From: Ctenosaura bakeri
Taxonomy: Eukaryota; Chordata; Lepidosauria; Squamata; Iguanidae
Direction of reading: 5' to 3'
Assembly: GCA_948474755.1 (NCBI GenBank)
Contig: CAOLHI010001153.1
Coordinates: 248,001 to 312,000 of the forward strand
DNA: 64,000 nt
Under the pieces are notes generated by a model. The model was not told the origin of the DNA, did no database searches, and was given only the letters and a program-made list of their open reading frames with translations. Shown one piece after another: positions 1 through 15,942 of the stretch. Position 1 is the stretch's first letter; the number at the start of each line of letters is the position of its first letter. The position numbers and the translations under genes are program-made.

Positions 1-8
1 AAATGGCC
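1..8. mobile_element. possible end of a foldback MITE cut by the window edge
   Basis: The first eight bases, AAATGGCC, are the terminal bases of the foldback MITE seen at 1386, 5664, 23042, 23616 and 24393. They are followed by CTAG exactly as the right end of the 5664 copy is. Eight bases could match by chance, so this is only a hint that another copy lies just outside. Confidence 0.25.
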
Positions 9-1385
9 CTAGTGTTATGTCTGAATTGGCCCAGGAAGTGTGTGCTACTGCAGCCTTAAAGATGGTGACTTTCTGCACCTGGGGAAAAACCAGAAAAGCT
101 TGACGCAAGTTTGAATCCTTTTTCCTGCATCCTGAATCATGTGGCAAGAATTCAGTAAGAACTGAGTTTTCACACGTAATGGCTGTATTAGCATTAGTAA
201 ACAGCATAACTGTATGCTGTCTCTGGTTTTGAGTAGAACAACGTGTTCCAACAGAATCATTTTGTGTAAGTGATCGTTTAAAAATAATTATTCATTTTAA
301 AAGAGGCAGCAGCAGGACTTTATAAGCTTTGCCTTTCACAGTATATAATGTGAACAGTTCTCACATAGATACAGCTCAGTGGTTGTTGTTTGTGGGTTGT
401 CATAATGTACAAAGGTGTGTTCTCACTGGACCTCCTGCACTGGAGCTTTACAAGGAACTTTTTCTGGATTGTGAAACAATGGGATTGGGGACTCCAGCCT
501 TGCTCAGGGTGTGTTTTAGGAGTGAAGTGCAAATCCAGATGACATGGTTGGAACTTCCTTCTCTGTATATGGGCTTAGGATTGAGAGCCAGTAAGTATGC
601 TGGCAGAATGCAAGTCTTCACCAACATATTCACACCATTTTCCAAGGCTGAAGGCTATTCGTTCTTTTCTGGTTTCTCCCCAGGTACAGAAAAGCAACCA
701 GAGGCATGAGCTGGGGAGGAGCTGCCCACGTGCACTCTGGCTATCCTTGAGCATCTAGGAAAGAAGGAGTTGCCCAACATGGGAGACAGAGCTGGATGGC
801 AGTCCAGAGACAGTCTGGATGAGCCTCCAGAACTAATTAGTGGCCAGGCAAACAGAGCTGTGTCCACAAGCCCCTGGCTGCTGTTGTGCACCCAGCATGA
901 AGCATAGTGTACAAGGAAATTGGGATACCTTCTTTCACAGTGTCCCCCAAATCAAATGCTGATTTCACTAGTAGTTTTGCCAGCATATGTCACCAAGGGG
1001 ATTCTAGCCATGGAGTTCAGCGTTATAACCTGATGTTATCCATGTAGATGAAGTAATGTGAATATCAGCTTATGCTGCCACACTTTTATCATTATGTGAT
1101 TGAGAGGGCTCCCCACCATCAACCTGGCCCCTTCTTCTCTGTCTCATTTTTGCCTGACTGGGAAGGCCTGACAGAGGCCTGACAACAGATCTTCCTTCAG
1201 TGGAGGTGTTTAGTGGCCATTAGGTTCTGAATCCTGAAAGAACAGCTCCTTTGTTCTCTCTCTGCTTCATTTCCATGTGGCCTGGGATAAGAGAGTCCTG
1301 GCTGACTGTGAAGGCTGCTCTAAATACTTAGAGAGCACCGCTCAGAATAGGAAACTTAGTGCATGTCTTATGAGGCTTTCACTAA
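9..1385. other. REEP5 intron 2, no recognised feature
   Basis: I see no exon, known repeat or RNA gene here. Short open frames lack codon structure and do not resemble known proteins. By exon order this should be intron 2 of REEP5, because the first recognisable coding segment is the third coding exon at 2351. Confidence 0.5.
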
Positions 1386-1565
1386 GGCCATTTCCGCATC
1401 AGCCTGTTATAGCGCGATGATTCCACTTTCAACATCCTCTGGAATCCTGGGGTTTGCAGTTTTGGGAGGGGCCGGTTGGCCCCTCCGGAAACTGCAAACC
1501 CCAGGATTCCAGAGGATGTTGAAAGTGGAATCATCGCGCTATAACAGGCTAGTGCGGAAATGGCC
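1386..1565. mobile_element. foldback MITE copy A (180 bp palindrome)
   Basis: The element starts GGCCATTTCCGCA and ends with its reverse complement. The whole 180 bp is one long inverted repeat centred near 1475, at GGGGCCGGTTGGCCCC. It is flanked by TAA on both sides (1383-1385 and 1566-1568), which fits the 3-bp TWA target duplication of PIF/Harbinger elements. It has no coding capacity. It lies in REEP5 intron 2. The structure and direct repeat are seen in the sequence; the Harbinger assignment is inferred. Confidence 0.85.
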
Positions 1566-2309
1566 TAAGAGGAAGAGGCAATAGAAGTGTGTACTATTAA
1601 AAAGTTAATGGACAAGATAGGATACGAGCTGTTCCAAAACATTTTGTTACTTGAAATGACGAACAACTTGCATCTCCTTTTTCTGTATCCTGAAACTGGC
1701 TAGAATGACAGTGAGATCTTAAATGTGATCGTGGTGATGGCTTTTCCCACATTTGTGGCAGCAGCTTAGCTTAAGGAGCGTATGATAAGTTATGTAGTGT
1801 ATGGTGCTCATCTTCCAATAAAGGGAAACAGCCAGGAGGAAAAGTTGGGAGGGCTGCCCATCTGTTGCTGAGGCAACCACATTCCTGTGCATAATGGTCA
1901 GACTAACTCTGCTGTCCACTGATTGTTTGTGAATCTTGGAAAGTTGGATGGTGTGGTTTTGGGGTGTTTAAAGGAGTTAAAAAAAGTAGTTGTGTTCTGC
2001 TCCTGTTATGTTAATTTCTGCTGCATTTATTGCAATGTTGCTGCCTTAATGGACTTTGTGTGTAATTGGTAACATTTTGATACTTTGATATCACAGCATT
2101 TGTTATTGATATTTTAATGATTCACATTCGTTAGTAAAGGGTTAGTTAGCTAAATGTGCATATTTTTGTAAAGTTGGTTTTTATATGAGCTTGTTTCTTC
2201 CTATGTACATGAACACAACTAAAATCTTCACATTCTACAGCAATACATTCATATTTAGGTTGGGGTCATAACTGTGCTATAGAACAGTTATAATGTGTGG
2301 GCCCTATAG

Positions 2310-7923
<5,614 letters not shown>

Positions 7924-8260
7924 AACAGTTAACGGGAAGAGAAGTTTTCAAGTTTCTTCATCACTTCCCTTACACAGCTTGATGTTTCAGGGGACTGTGA
8001 TATAGTACTTTCAGTAATGTTGCCTTGTAAACATTTTTTGATTTTATTAAAAGAATGTGTTGTAAGATTGCTTGCCTTTTTTTTTTTGCAGTTTCTGTAC
8101 TGAAAGTAAGCATTTTTATTTAAAACCAGTGCAGTGGGTGGCATCTAAAGCTTATACAGATTAGTTTATTCATCTCATGGGAAGAAAAAGAATTTCAAGC
8201 AATGTCTTGTCTTGCCATTCATGTAAACTTCAAATAAAATATGCCACAGGCTCTGACTAT
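7924..8260 (+). other. REEP5: REEP5 3' UTR (minimal extent)
   Basis: Untranslated sequence follows the REEP5 stop codon. The first canonical poly(A) signal is AATAAA at 8233-8238, which would give a UTR of roughly 0.33 kb. A second AATAAA at 11062-11067, followed by GT-rich sequence (GTGTCTGACGCTGATGTGTT), would give about 3.1 kb and would include the RTE and 5S-SINE relics. The sequence alone does not decide between them. Confidence 0.6.
8233..8238 (+). terminator. candidate poly(A) signal for REEP5
   Basis: This is AATAAA, 310 bases after the REEP5 stop codon, in AT-rich sequence. It is the proximal candidate; 11062-11067 is a distal alternative. Confidence 0.5.
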
Positions 8261-8567
8261 TATACTGTTTCTTTGTGCATGCAATATCCATATATAAATA
8301 TTCCATATACCTTAGTAGTTCTTGCTGTAATGGAAATTTGCTATCTACATGTGACAGTGATATTAACGCCAGTGTCTTTGTACATGTACAGGGAATAATG
8401 ATCAGTGAGACATGTGTTAATGTGTTTCCCCTTCTATGACCACATATCCAAGAATGTTATACACAGTGGAGTCAGGTTATGGTGTTGAATGTTGCAGTTC
8501 TGCACACAGTGCCAGTAACTTTTAGTATGTGGCCTTGTACATCTTTAAATTTGGCCTTGTATGTCTG

Positions 8568-8795
8568 TTGTACTTTGGACATATCATAAGACAGTATAAC
8601 TCATTGGAAAAGCTGAGAACGTTTGATAAAATGAAAGGCAGTAGGAATTGAGGAAGACTGCATTACATCTGGAATCAAGGAAGCCACAGCCCTGTTTGTA
8701 AAACCTGAGGAAGGCTATTGATGACCAGGGCTCTCAGAGGTGTTTCATTCATAGGGTTGCCAAAAGCCAGTGTCAGCTTGATGGCAAATAACAAA
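8568..8795 (+). mobile_element. RTE/BovB-type LINE 3' relic
   Basis: A frame starting near 8571 reads YFGHIIRQYNSLEKL, then GSRN-stop-GRLHYIW, and ends near a block like 'IGLPKASVSLMANN'. This resembles the C-terminal end of RTE/BovB-group ORFs (FGHxxR..LEK...GRxR..W...). It has two in-frame stops. The tail 'atagggttgcc...agcttgatggcaaataacaa' is the same kind of tail seen on the SINEs in this window. Confidence 0.6.
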
Positions 8796-8885
8796 TGTCT
8801 TTAAGCATTAAAAAGAGTCCATGAGAGGAAGCTATTTCCTGGTTTCAGATGAACCAAGCAAAAGTAAAATGTTCCTTGGTTCTTG

Positions 8886-9118
8886 TGAGTATGTGCCTTC
8901 AAGTCTCCTGTCGACTTATGGTAACCCCACAAACTTCATGCAGTTTTCTTAGGCAAAGAATACGCTGAGGTAGTTTTGCCAGTTCCTTCATCTGAAATAT
9001 GGCTGATAACACCTGGTTTTGGTTGAGAAGTCTCCCACCCAAGTACTAATCATAGCTGACCCTGCTTAGCTTCCATGATCAGATGGGCTCTGGTGCCTTC
9101 AGGGTGTTTGGGCAAGGC
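8886..9118 (-). mobile_element. 5S-rRNA-headed SINE
   Basis: On the minus strand the head (about 9118-9036) is recognisably 5S rRNA. The + strand reads CCAAGTACTAATCATAGCTG then ACCCTGCTTAGCTTCCATGA, the complement of the 5S internal control region. The tail towards 8886 has the shared 'cttaggcaaagaata...gtcgacttatggtaacc...cttcaag' block. This matches SINE3/5S-type SINEs described from lizards. Confidence 0.85.
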
Positions 9119-9265
9119 TCTTTTGTGGCATATTCCAGACCTTTAAATGTCCACCTCTTTCATTTTTGATGAAAAGGTGGCCAGATAAGTAGAGAATAGT
9201 GGTGTATCATATAAAGATGAGCAGACAGGATAGGGAGAGAGGAAGAATTTCTAGTTTACAAATAG

Positions 9266-9345
9266 AAATGCTTTTTAAAATACTACTGAGGACAACTTAT
9301 TTTACAAATGCTTTTTAAAATACTACTGAGGACAACTTATTTTAA
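9266..9345. repeat. 40-bp tandem duplication
   Basis: A 40-bp unit starting AAATGCTTTTTAAAATACTA occurs twice head-to-tail (9266-9305 and 9306-9345) with practically no difference. This indicates a recent slippage or duplication event. Confidence 0.9.
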
Positions 9346-11581
9346 AAACATCTCTACTGTCCTGATTATGCATTCTTGCTTAAACTCTACTCAGTACTTT
9401 CTCAACAGTATCTGTATCTCTGAGACTTGCCAGAGAATGTTACTCACTCTGAAACCTGCTCTTCCATCAAACGTGGAATGACTTCTACTAGCTGCAGGAA
9501 GAACACCATTCCACAGAATTTCTTTAATGAGTCATTTAGGCCAGCAGTAAATCCTCACTGCTAGCCAACCTAATATCCTTGGAAACTTGCAAAGCATGAT
9601 AGTTTTAGGAATTATACAATATTGCTCGGGTGATATGGAAGGCTATATGTGAGTGCCAAGACTAGGTCTGTTGGGTATGCATACAGTTAAAGACTTTTAT
9701 AAAGCTACCTAATCTAGAACCTAGCCCTATATCTTGCAATTAAGTCCACACTGCTAACACAGAGCTTTTCCAACTATTATTACACAATTTTTCAGGTGGG
9801 AGAAGACAAAGGGCATACACCTACAGAATATTCCATATAACTTGTTTTGCCTAAACTCTGTGTATTCTAGCAAGTGTACAAAATGAAGACTTATGTATTA
9901 CCATACTGCATGTAAACAGGAGAGACAACTTATGTCCCTGGACCCTTGAACAATGCAAACTTGTAGCTTGGTTTATTTAGTTGGAATCCTGTTGGTGAAC
10001 TACAATTGTGCAAAGCAGCTTCACAGCAGGGACAGTATTGCATTTAGTGGCAAGGCAGTGCCTAGACAGTGCCCAGCTTCAGTTCAGCAGCCCAGAGAAA
10101 AGTGCAGCCATGCTGGAGATCCAAAAGGGGATCCTGGCTACAGAATTATAGCCAAACACTGCCCAGGCACCTCCCGCCTTCTTCAGCTATTAAATGGTCA
10201 TGGACGTACAGTGTGCTGAGAAGTTGCCTTGCAAGAGAGGGGGGCAGAAGAGAAGCTCTGTGTTAAGTATAGTTATGAAGTACTACAGTCTATAACTTTC
10301 ATGTAGGACAGCAACCATCCTATATATCTTAAGACAAATTACTTCTCTTCAGGTAAAAAGACCTAAAAGAAATGGTGCTGCTTTCCACAAGAGAAAAATA
10401 GCTCTAGTGCAGTTATATATCTTTGTTCTAATAGAGGCAGATTTTAGCTGTTGCAGCCAGCCTTAGCAGATGTTCTTGGTCTGAAAACATGTGCCAGCCT
10501 TAAGCTACCACGGAGCTGACGGCAGAATGAGATTATACAGAACAGATGGTGGGATACACATCCGTTGGGAAGTACAGTGTTTGCAAGCAATCTCAAAAGA
10601 CTATCAAATATACAATTGGCATTTTAGCTGCAGAACAGGTTTACATGCTGTGATTTTTTGGTTATTTCTTTTAATGCTTTGAGTAAGTATTGTTAAGCAG
10701 AACTTACTAAATGATATCATGATGTGGAGTATTGAGCAAAATTCAGACACACTTGATAGCACAATATCCAAACACTATTGCAAGGTAAGAAATTTTGTGT
10801 ACAAACAAGTGTATCTATAAAACACTGCTGCCTTTTTCAGATGGCTCATTTTCACATAGAAAGTTTGTGTATAGTACCAAAAGTACCACCTCAGTATGGT
10901 AATGTATTAATAGTATTGCAGTAAGTGTTCATCTTTCACCTGCAAATAACTGCACTAGATTTAGCAGGTGTAAGGATTTTTTTCCCTTCACAAATGTTAA
11001 GAAAATTTAATATATCTTAGCTGGTTTGTGCTGAAGATGTAATGTACTTACAATACATACAAATAAAAAAAGTGTCTGACGCTGATGTGTTCACATTTCT
11101 TCACAGATATTCCCACCTCATGTAGAAAAATTGACTTGATGGAGTAAGACAAAAATTAGAATATTTTAGTCTTGTTTTCTGTTGCAAATACACATCTTGC
11201 TAAAGTTTCTTAGTAAAACGTTGCATCTGTATTGTAAAAAGGATTAACAGTACTTGCTGGTGGAAATGGCTGGCTGACTACAGCAAATACACCCACAAAA
11301 ATCAGCTTGGAAGTGAAACCCCTCAATTCCAACAAATGGTTTGATAATTTAAAGACAGAAAGAGCCAAGACATTCAAGTACTTAGGATAATACAGTGAAT
11401 TCAAGGACCTGAATAAATGTTAGCTTTTACTGAAAATCAGTGACACGGCAATGTGAGTCATAAGTTTTTCTGGATCAGGGTTGCAGCATCATTACATGTC
11501 AAACAAATTAGGCATGCTTCATGTTACAGGAAAAGGCCATATAAATGAAACAAACTAGAAGCTGCTTGTCATGATTTACAC
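9346..11581. other. intergenic or long REEP5 3' UTR, no recognised feature
   Basis: I see no exon, RNA gene or recognisable transposon. The stretch contains the distal candidate poly(A) signal AATAAA at 11062-11067. If the long UTR is used, the part up to about 11090 is transcribed from REEP5. Confidence 0.45.
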
Positions 11582-11778
11582 CGGCCTTTCTAAATCTTTT
11601 TACCTGGAAGAACCCTTGCAATAATGTTCAGGTCTCAGGGAATCCCTGCATCAAAGTTACTGTATCTATAGCTCCCTGCACTGCTGCTTTTTTTTTTCCA
11701 GTCACAATCTCTAGCAGAACCCTTAGTGACATCTTGCAGAAACCTAGGGTTACAGGGAACCCTGGTTGAAAAACCCTG
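11582..11778. mobile_element. short non-autonomous hAT element
   Basis: The right end reads GGGAACCCTGGTTGAAAAAC to CCCTG, and the left end CGGCCTTTCTAAATCTTTTT is its diverged inverse. The interior alternates between 'gaacccttgcaa' and 'agaacccttagtgacatcttgcag' blocks. Flanking 8-mers ATTTACAC (11574-11581) and ATCTAAAC (11779-11786) match at 6 of 8 positions, fitting an old 8-bp hAT target duplication. Confidence 0.6.
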
Positions 11779-12315
11779 ATCTAAACTGACCCAAACCATT
11801 ATCCCACACACTCAAAGCTAAAGAGGTGGTCAGACCAGATATATGCCTGTTCTTTCCATGTTGGAGAGAAGCTGAGCCTGGGTCTTCAGCTGGTGCAAAC
11901 TGATTGCTGAGGCCATTCTTTGTTCTCTATCCACATAAAAGAAGTAATGCTGCCTTCACCTTCTATTCCATTTCAGTATACAAATGCCTATAATTTATAA
12001 TTTTTTATGTTCAAAAGTGGTTGTAACTATATTTTTTCTCTTACTTTATTGTAATATCTGTATTGTTAAAAGCACGTTATATCCCACCTTTCTGATTCTA
12101 CTTAGTGATGCCCTAGCTAGGCCTCTTGATTTTTACTCCTTTGGATTATGGAAATATGAGAAAACGTGAAATCAGTGTAATTAAATATTAACAGAAGAAA
12201 AAGCAATTCTAATGTATAGTTTTCCTACGTCCAATTGCTTTGAGGAATCAAGCTTTTCAGAATATCAAATTGGCCACAGCTCTTGGCAGTCCAGCCAGCC
12301 TGTATCAGTCTAACA

Positions 12316-12993
12316 TAGTGGTTTTCAACCTTCCTAATGCCGCGACCCTTTGTGGTGACCCCCAACCATAAAATTATTTATTTATTATTTACAATGCTCC
12401 CCCCAGGGAAAGGCTGCCTCGCCGGCCAGGAACAGAGGGGCGGGCAGGGAGGGAAAGAGGAGCCACGTATCTCCCCCGGGAGAAAACTCTGAGACCCCCC
12501 CGGCTCTGCTTCTGCTTCGCTCTCATTTCCGCTGGGGGGGGCAGTGTGGGAAAAGTTTCCAGAGTGTTGACCCTGGCCGGGGGGGGGGGGAATCCCAGCG
12601 CCTTCGTCTTTTGCACCGGACGCAGCTTGCCCCTCGGAAAAGCGCCGCCTTGCGGCCCCACAGCCCTTCCACAGCACCCCCCTCCATGGCGTGTGGGGCA
12701 GGGGCTGTGGCGAGGAGGGGGCCTGCCCCCCATGCTGCCACCGCCCCCCCCCAAGCTGGCCCGTCAGATGGGAGGTTCTCCTGGTAGCGGAGAAGGGGAG
12801 CGATTTCAGTCCCTTCTGAACAGGGGGCAGGAGGACACGAGCGCGTGGCTCGCACTTGCACACCACCACCGAGGAGGGAATGGAGCCTAAGACCATCGGA
12901 AATACGTATTTTCTGATGGTCTTAGGCGGCGACCCTTGTGAAAGGGTCGTTCGACCCCCAAAGGGGTCACAACCCACAGGTTGAGAACTGCTG
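12316..12993. mobile_element. SPIN-like hAT MITE carrying a GC-rich internal segment
   Basis: The terminal repeats are TAGTGGTTTTCAACC on the left and the complement of CAGCAGTTCTCAACC on the right. The exact 8-bp target duplication GTCTAACA flanks the element (12308-12315 and 12994-13001). The subterminal blocks (CTTCCTAATGCCGCGACCCT and, at the right, AAAGGGTCGTTCGACCCCCA) match my recollection of SPIN hAT transposons. SPINs are known to have spread horizontally among tetrapods. Between about 12395 and 12885 lies very GC- and CpG-rich sequence unlike the AT-rich interior I expect of SPIN. No transposase is encoded. Confidence 0.85.
12886..12926. repeat. 41-nt hairpin inside the SPIN-like element
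   Basis: CCTAAGACCATCGGAAA is followed by TACGTA and then by its near-perfect inverse ending GATGGTCTTAGG. It sits just inside the right terminal block of the hAT element, where one arm (GATGGTCTTAGGC) is the normal SPIN-type subterminal sequence. The other arm is an inverted copy of it. Confidence 0.85.
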
Positions 12994-13001
12994 GTCTAAC
13001 A

Positions 13002-13941
13002 CATCTTAAGTGTTTGAGAGATTACAGTATCTTGCTCCACCCTAGAATCTCACATTTTATGCAGATAAGTAACCAGTTATGTTTACCACTGTAGTTTCAC
13101 ATGATGAATGCTGCATCAACTGTGCAGCCAGTACTGATATACATACCATGAAAAATTGAATCACGTGGTCATAGATTTAATTATAAAACATTCCTTTTAA
13201 ACAAACTGTTCAACTCATTTTATGCATTCTGGACTTTAGTTTAGCCATTTCAATTAGTCATGTTTCTTTCACAAACATCCAACATTTAAAAATTTATGTT
13301 TCTATAATCTCTACTATTTTTGTAAACTAGCTTGACCAGAATTTTCCTGGCAGCAAGTCTTTAAAACAAGGGTGGAGATGGAATCTTTGAGGCTTTCATA
13401 AATGCAGACCTTGGGATTTTTCTTGGGCTCAAGAGGAAGAAAAGGATTAATCAGATACAATCAAAAAGCATTTTCAGACAGATGTAAAAGATAGGACAGA
13501 AAGCAACGTTCCTCACAACGCATAAGGAAACGGGTCTTCAGAGTGGAATTCTATGTGGCTCAGAAAGACACCCTAGAAGAAAAGAGAGTACTGAAGCACC
13601 TTAAGAGTACAGAATCTTTAAGAATCTGCATTAAAAGTATGCACCAGCTGTCCTGATGTCAACTGCCATTTTATCAAACAGTGGGTACATGCCTAACCAG
13701 AAAGCAATTCTTGGGTATAACTGGGATCCTCTGGAAATCTACGCTTCCACAGGCATCCCCAGCTGACCTCAGAACAGGTAGATATGTCACATAAGCAGCT
13801 GTCTTGAACCAGACATATTAGGACCTGTGTGGTTACACTCAGTTATTGGCCCTCTGAATTATTTTATTCATTTTTACTCATACCACATCTTTCCCACAGT
13901 ATGGGAACCAAGGCAGCTCACAATATATATTCTCCGCCTGA
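13002..13941. other. intergenic, no recognised feature
   Basis: I see no gene or identifiable element. A LINE-tail-like stretch (CCACATCTTTCCCACAGTAT near 13885) precedes the CR1 3' fragment at 13942. Confidence 0.45.
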
Positions 13942-14009
13942 GAACTGCATGGCAGGGGGATTGGGCTTGATGGACTTTGTGGTCTCATCCAGCTCTATGA
14001 TTCTATGAA
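13942..14009 (+). mobile_element. CR1 LINE 3' terminus
   Basis: The stretch reads GCATGGCAGGGGGATTGGGC, then 'ttgatggactttgtggtctc', and ends in CTATGATTCTATGA. That is the characteristic CR1 3' end with its 8-bp-type terminal repeat. It is a very short 5'-truncated copy. Confidence 0.85.
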
Positions 14010-15750
14010 ATGTAAATAAACTCCTTACACTTAGGGATGGGGTAACAACCTTGTTTGTTCCCTATTACATATAACCTGACTCAATTTTTTTTTTAAATCA
14101 TGTGCTCTAGCTTAGTGTGATAAAGCAGCCTCAAAACCATACATCTAAAAAACTCTGCTTTAGTGATTTAAGAAAAGGCAAGGTTCTTGCATCTAGAGAA
14201 GCTGTAAGCTACAAGTCTACACTGGAAGTATTGCAATTTCTACAACCCTGGTGAAGAACATCTAACTCAGGAAACAGAAACCCAGTCCATAGAAATCAGA
14301 TACCCCATATGCCAAAGAAAAACATTTTACATTGCAATTTTGAGACCTGCCATAGTAAGGAAAGTAGTGAAGCTCCTTCCATCAGTTGGGTGCACCACAA
14401 TATGACTCAGGGTTCAGAGCTGAAAACATACAACAGTCAATACATGCATATGCATTAAATTTATACGTATAATCCCTTCCCCTGACAATTGACACACTTC
14501 TTCCTACACTTAAGTTTTGCATGGTATTTTCTATGATGTTACTATATGAAGACTTTAGTGACATCCTAAATATTTGAGAAACATGAAAGCAGGAGAAACT
14601 ATTTGCAGAAACATGCAGGACAAAAAAAATTAACACTGATCATGAGAAGTTTTTGAAAGGAACAATGCATACAGAAATGTGTGAATTCTTCCTTCCATTC
14701 TATACATTTTCTTGACGCTACTGCCACCTACAGAAAGTTAGCAAAACTTTCAGTTTCCAAAATCAAGAACTGTGTTTGATGGTTAAGGCTAAATTATTTT
14801 TCTTTAAATGTTGATTTAACCAATCTTTAGTCATGGTCTGACTAAAGGTATGGTTAAAACTGCAGTGTTACCTGCATACAAATAGAAGGTAAAAGCTTAA
14901 CAGGTTCCCACATGCATGTTTGGACCACAGAGGCTCTTGGCTCTGTGACAATTGAGGACTAATGGTCCGTACTAAATAGCATACTCTGAAGGCTGTGAAC
15001 TAGGGCAAAATCAGTTTTTAAGGGCTGATTTAGATGAGAAAGCACAACATGTGCTTTTCTGCCATAGCACCACTGTTTCCATCCCAAACAGAATCTAGAT
15101 ATTCAGTGGTATGACTAACTATTGTCTAATGGGTCTAATTTGTGTTTTTGTGATCCTGTCATACCTATAATCTCAGGTAGCCACAAGATACGCAAATCTG
15201 TATATTCTGTTTAGCAAGGTATAGTCTGACATATCTAATTATAACCACAAATGAAGTTTTTGTTCAGAAACATGCTAAACCATGAAAAATACTGATGAAA
15301 AAACATCAATACAATGTGTTATTCAACTAAATCAAGGTAACTGATGCGTCACTGATTCTGACTAAATGTGCTAGTTTCATCCAATCACCTTAGCACCCCA
15401 CACTGCTGAAAGAACATGCAAATTCTACACAAACAGTATGCACAGATGTTGCAACATTCCCCAGCCATAAGATATCTTCCATTTATCCACCTCTACTAAA
15501 GAATGCTTCAGTAGTAAAACTTACTAACAGCTATTTTAGAAGGGGAAAATTCAATTATTACCTTGCTCTCTTTTTACACAGTACAAATATTTTTCCCATT
15601 TTCTGCAAGTACTAAAAAAGACATTTCTAGATATGATCACAAATGGATCAACCGTAATAAGATGCAAGTTAAATACATTCCAGTTTAGAAATGACCACAC
15701 AACAGCTGCAACAGCTCTTGTTTGTTGTTCCAACTTTTACATCAGAAGTC
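14010..15750. other. intergenic, no recognised feature
   Basis: This is AT-rich sequence between the REEP5 and SRP19 3' ends. I see no exon, RNA gene or identifiable transposon. Confidence 0.45.
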
Positions 15751-15756
15751 TTTATT
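15751..15756 (-). terminator. candidate poly(A) signal for SRP19
   Basis: TTTATT on the + strand is AATAAA on the SRP19 strand, 53 bases after the stop codon. It is the nearest canonical signal and would give a very short 3' UTR; longer forms are possible. Confidence 0.5.
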
Positions 15757-15808
15757 TCTGTCCAGCATCCATGGTCACCTTTATATGTGGCATTTTTGAC
15801 AGCCATTC

Positions 15809-15942
15809 TCATTTCTTCTTCTTTCCCTTGCCTTTTTTGCCTCCCTCTCCTTGCTGTAGACTTTGGTCACTGCCTCCCATTTTCTGTGTCCTTGTTTTTA
15901 GCTTGGGAATTGTTTCTGCTGCATACAGCATCACTGCCTTAC
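15809..15942 (-). CDS. SRP19: SRP19 exon 5 (last)
   Basis: The acceptor reads TTTTTTTCTAG on the minus strand, ending at 15943. The exon finishes an Arg codon (CGT), then encodes 43 residues from [15 protein letters not shown] to the tail [10 protein letters not shown] and a TGA stop at 15811-15809. Confidence 0.96.

Noticed and set aside
329..709. 126-codon + frame in REEP5 intron 2
   Set aside because: No resemblance to any protein that I know, no splice context, and an equally long frame occurs on the other strand. Chance open frame.
12378..12977. 199-codon minus-strand frame and overlapping GC-rich frames
   Set aside because: They lie inside the SPIN-like element's GC-rich interior. All frames there are open because the sequence is GC-rich. 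The translation is Gly/Pro/Arg-rich low complexity without recognisable domains.
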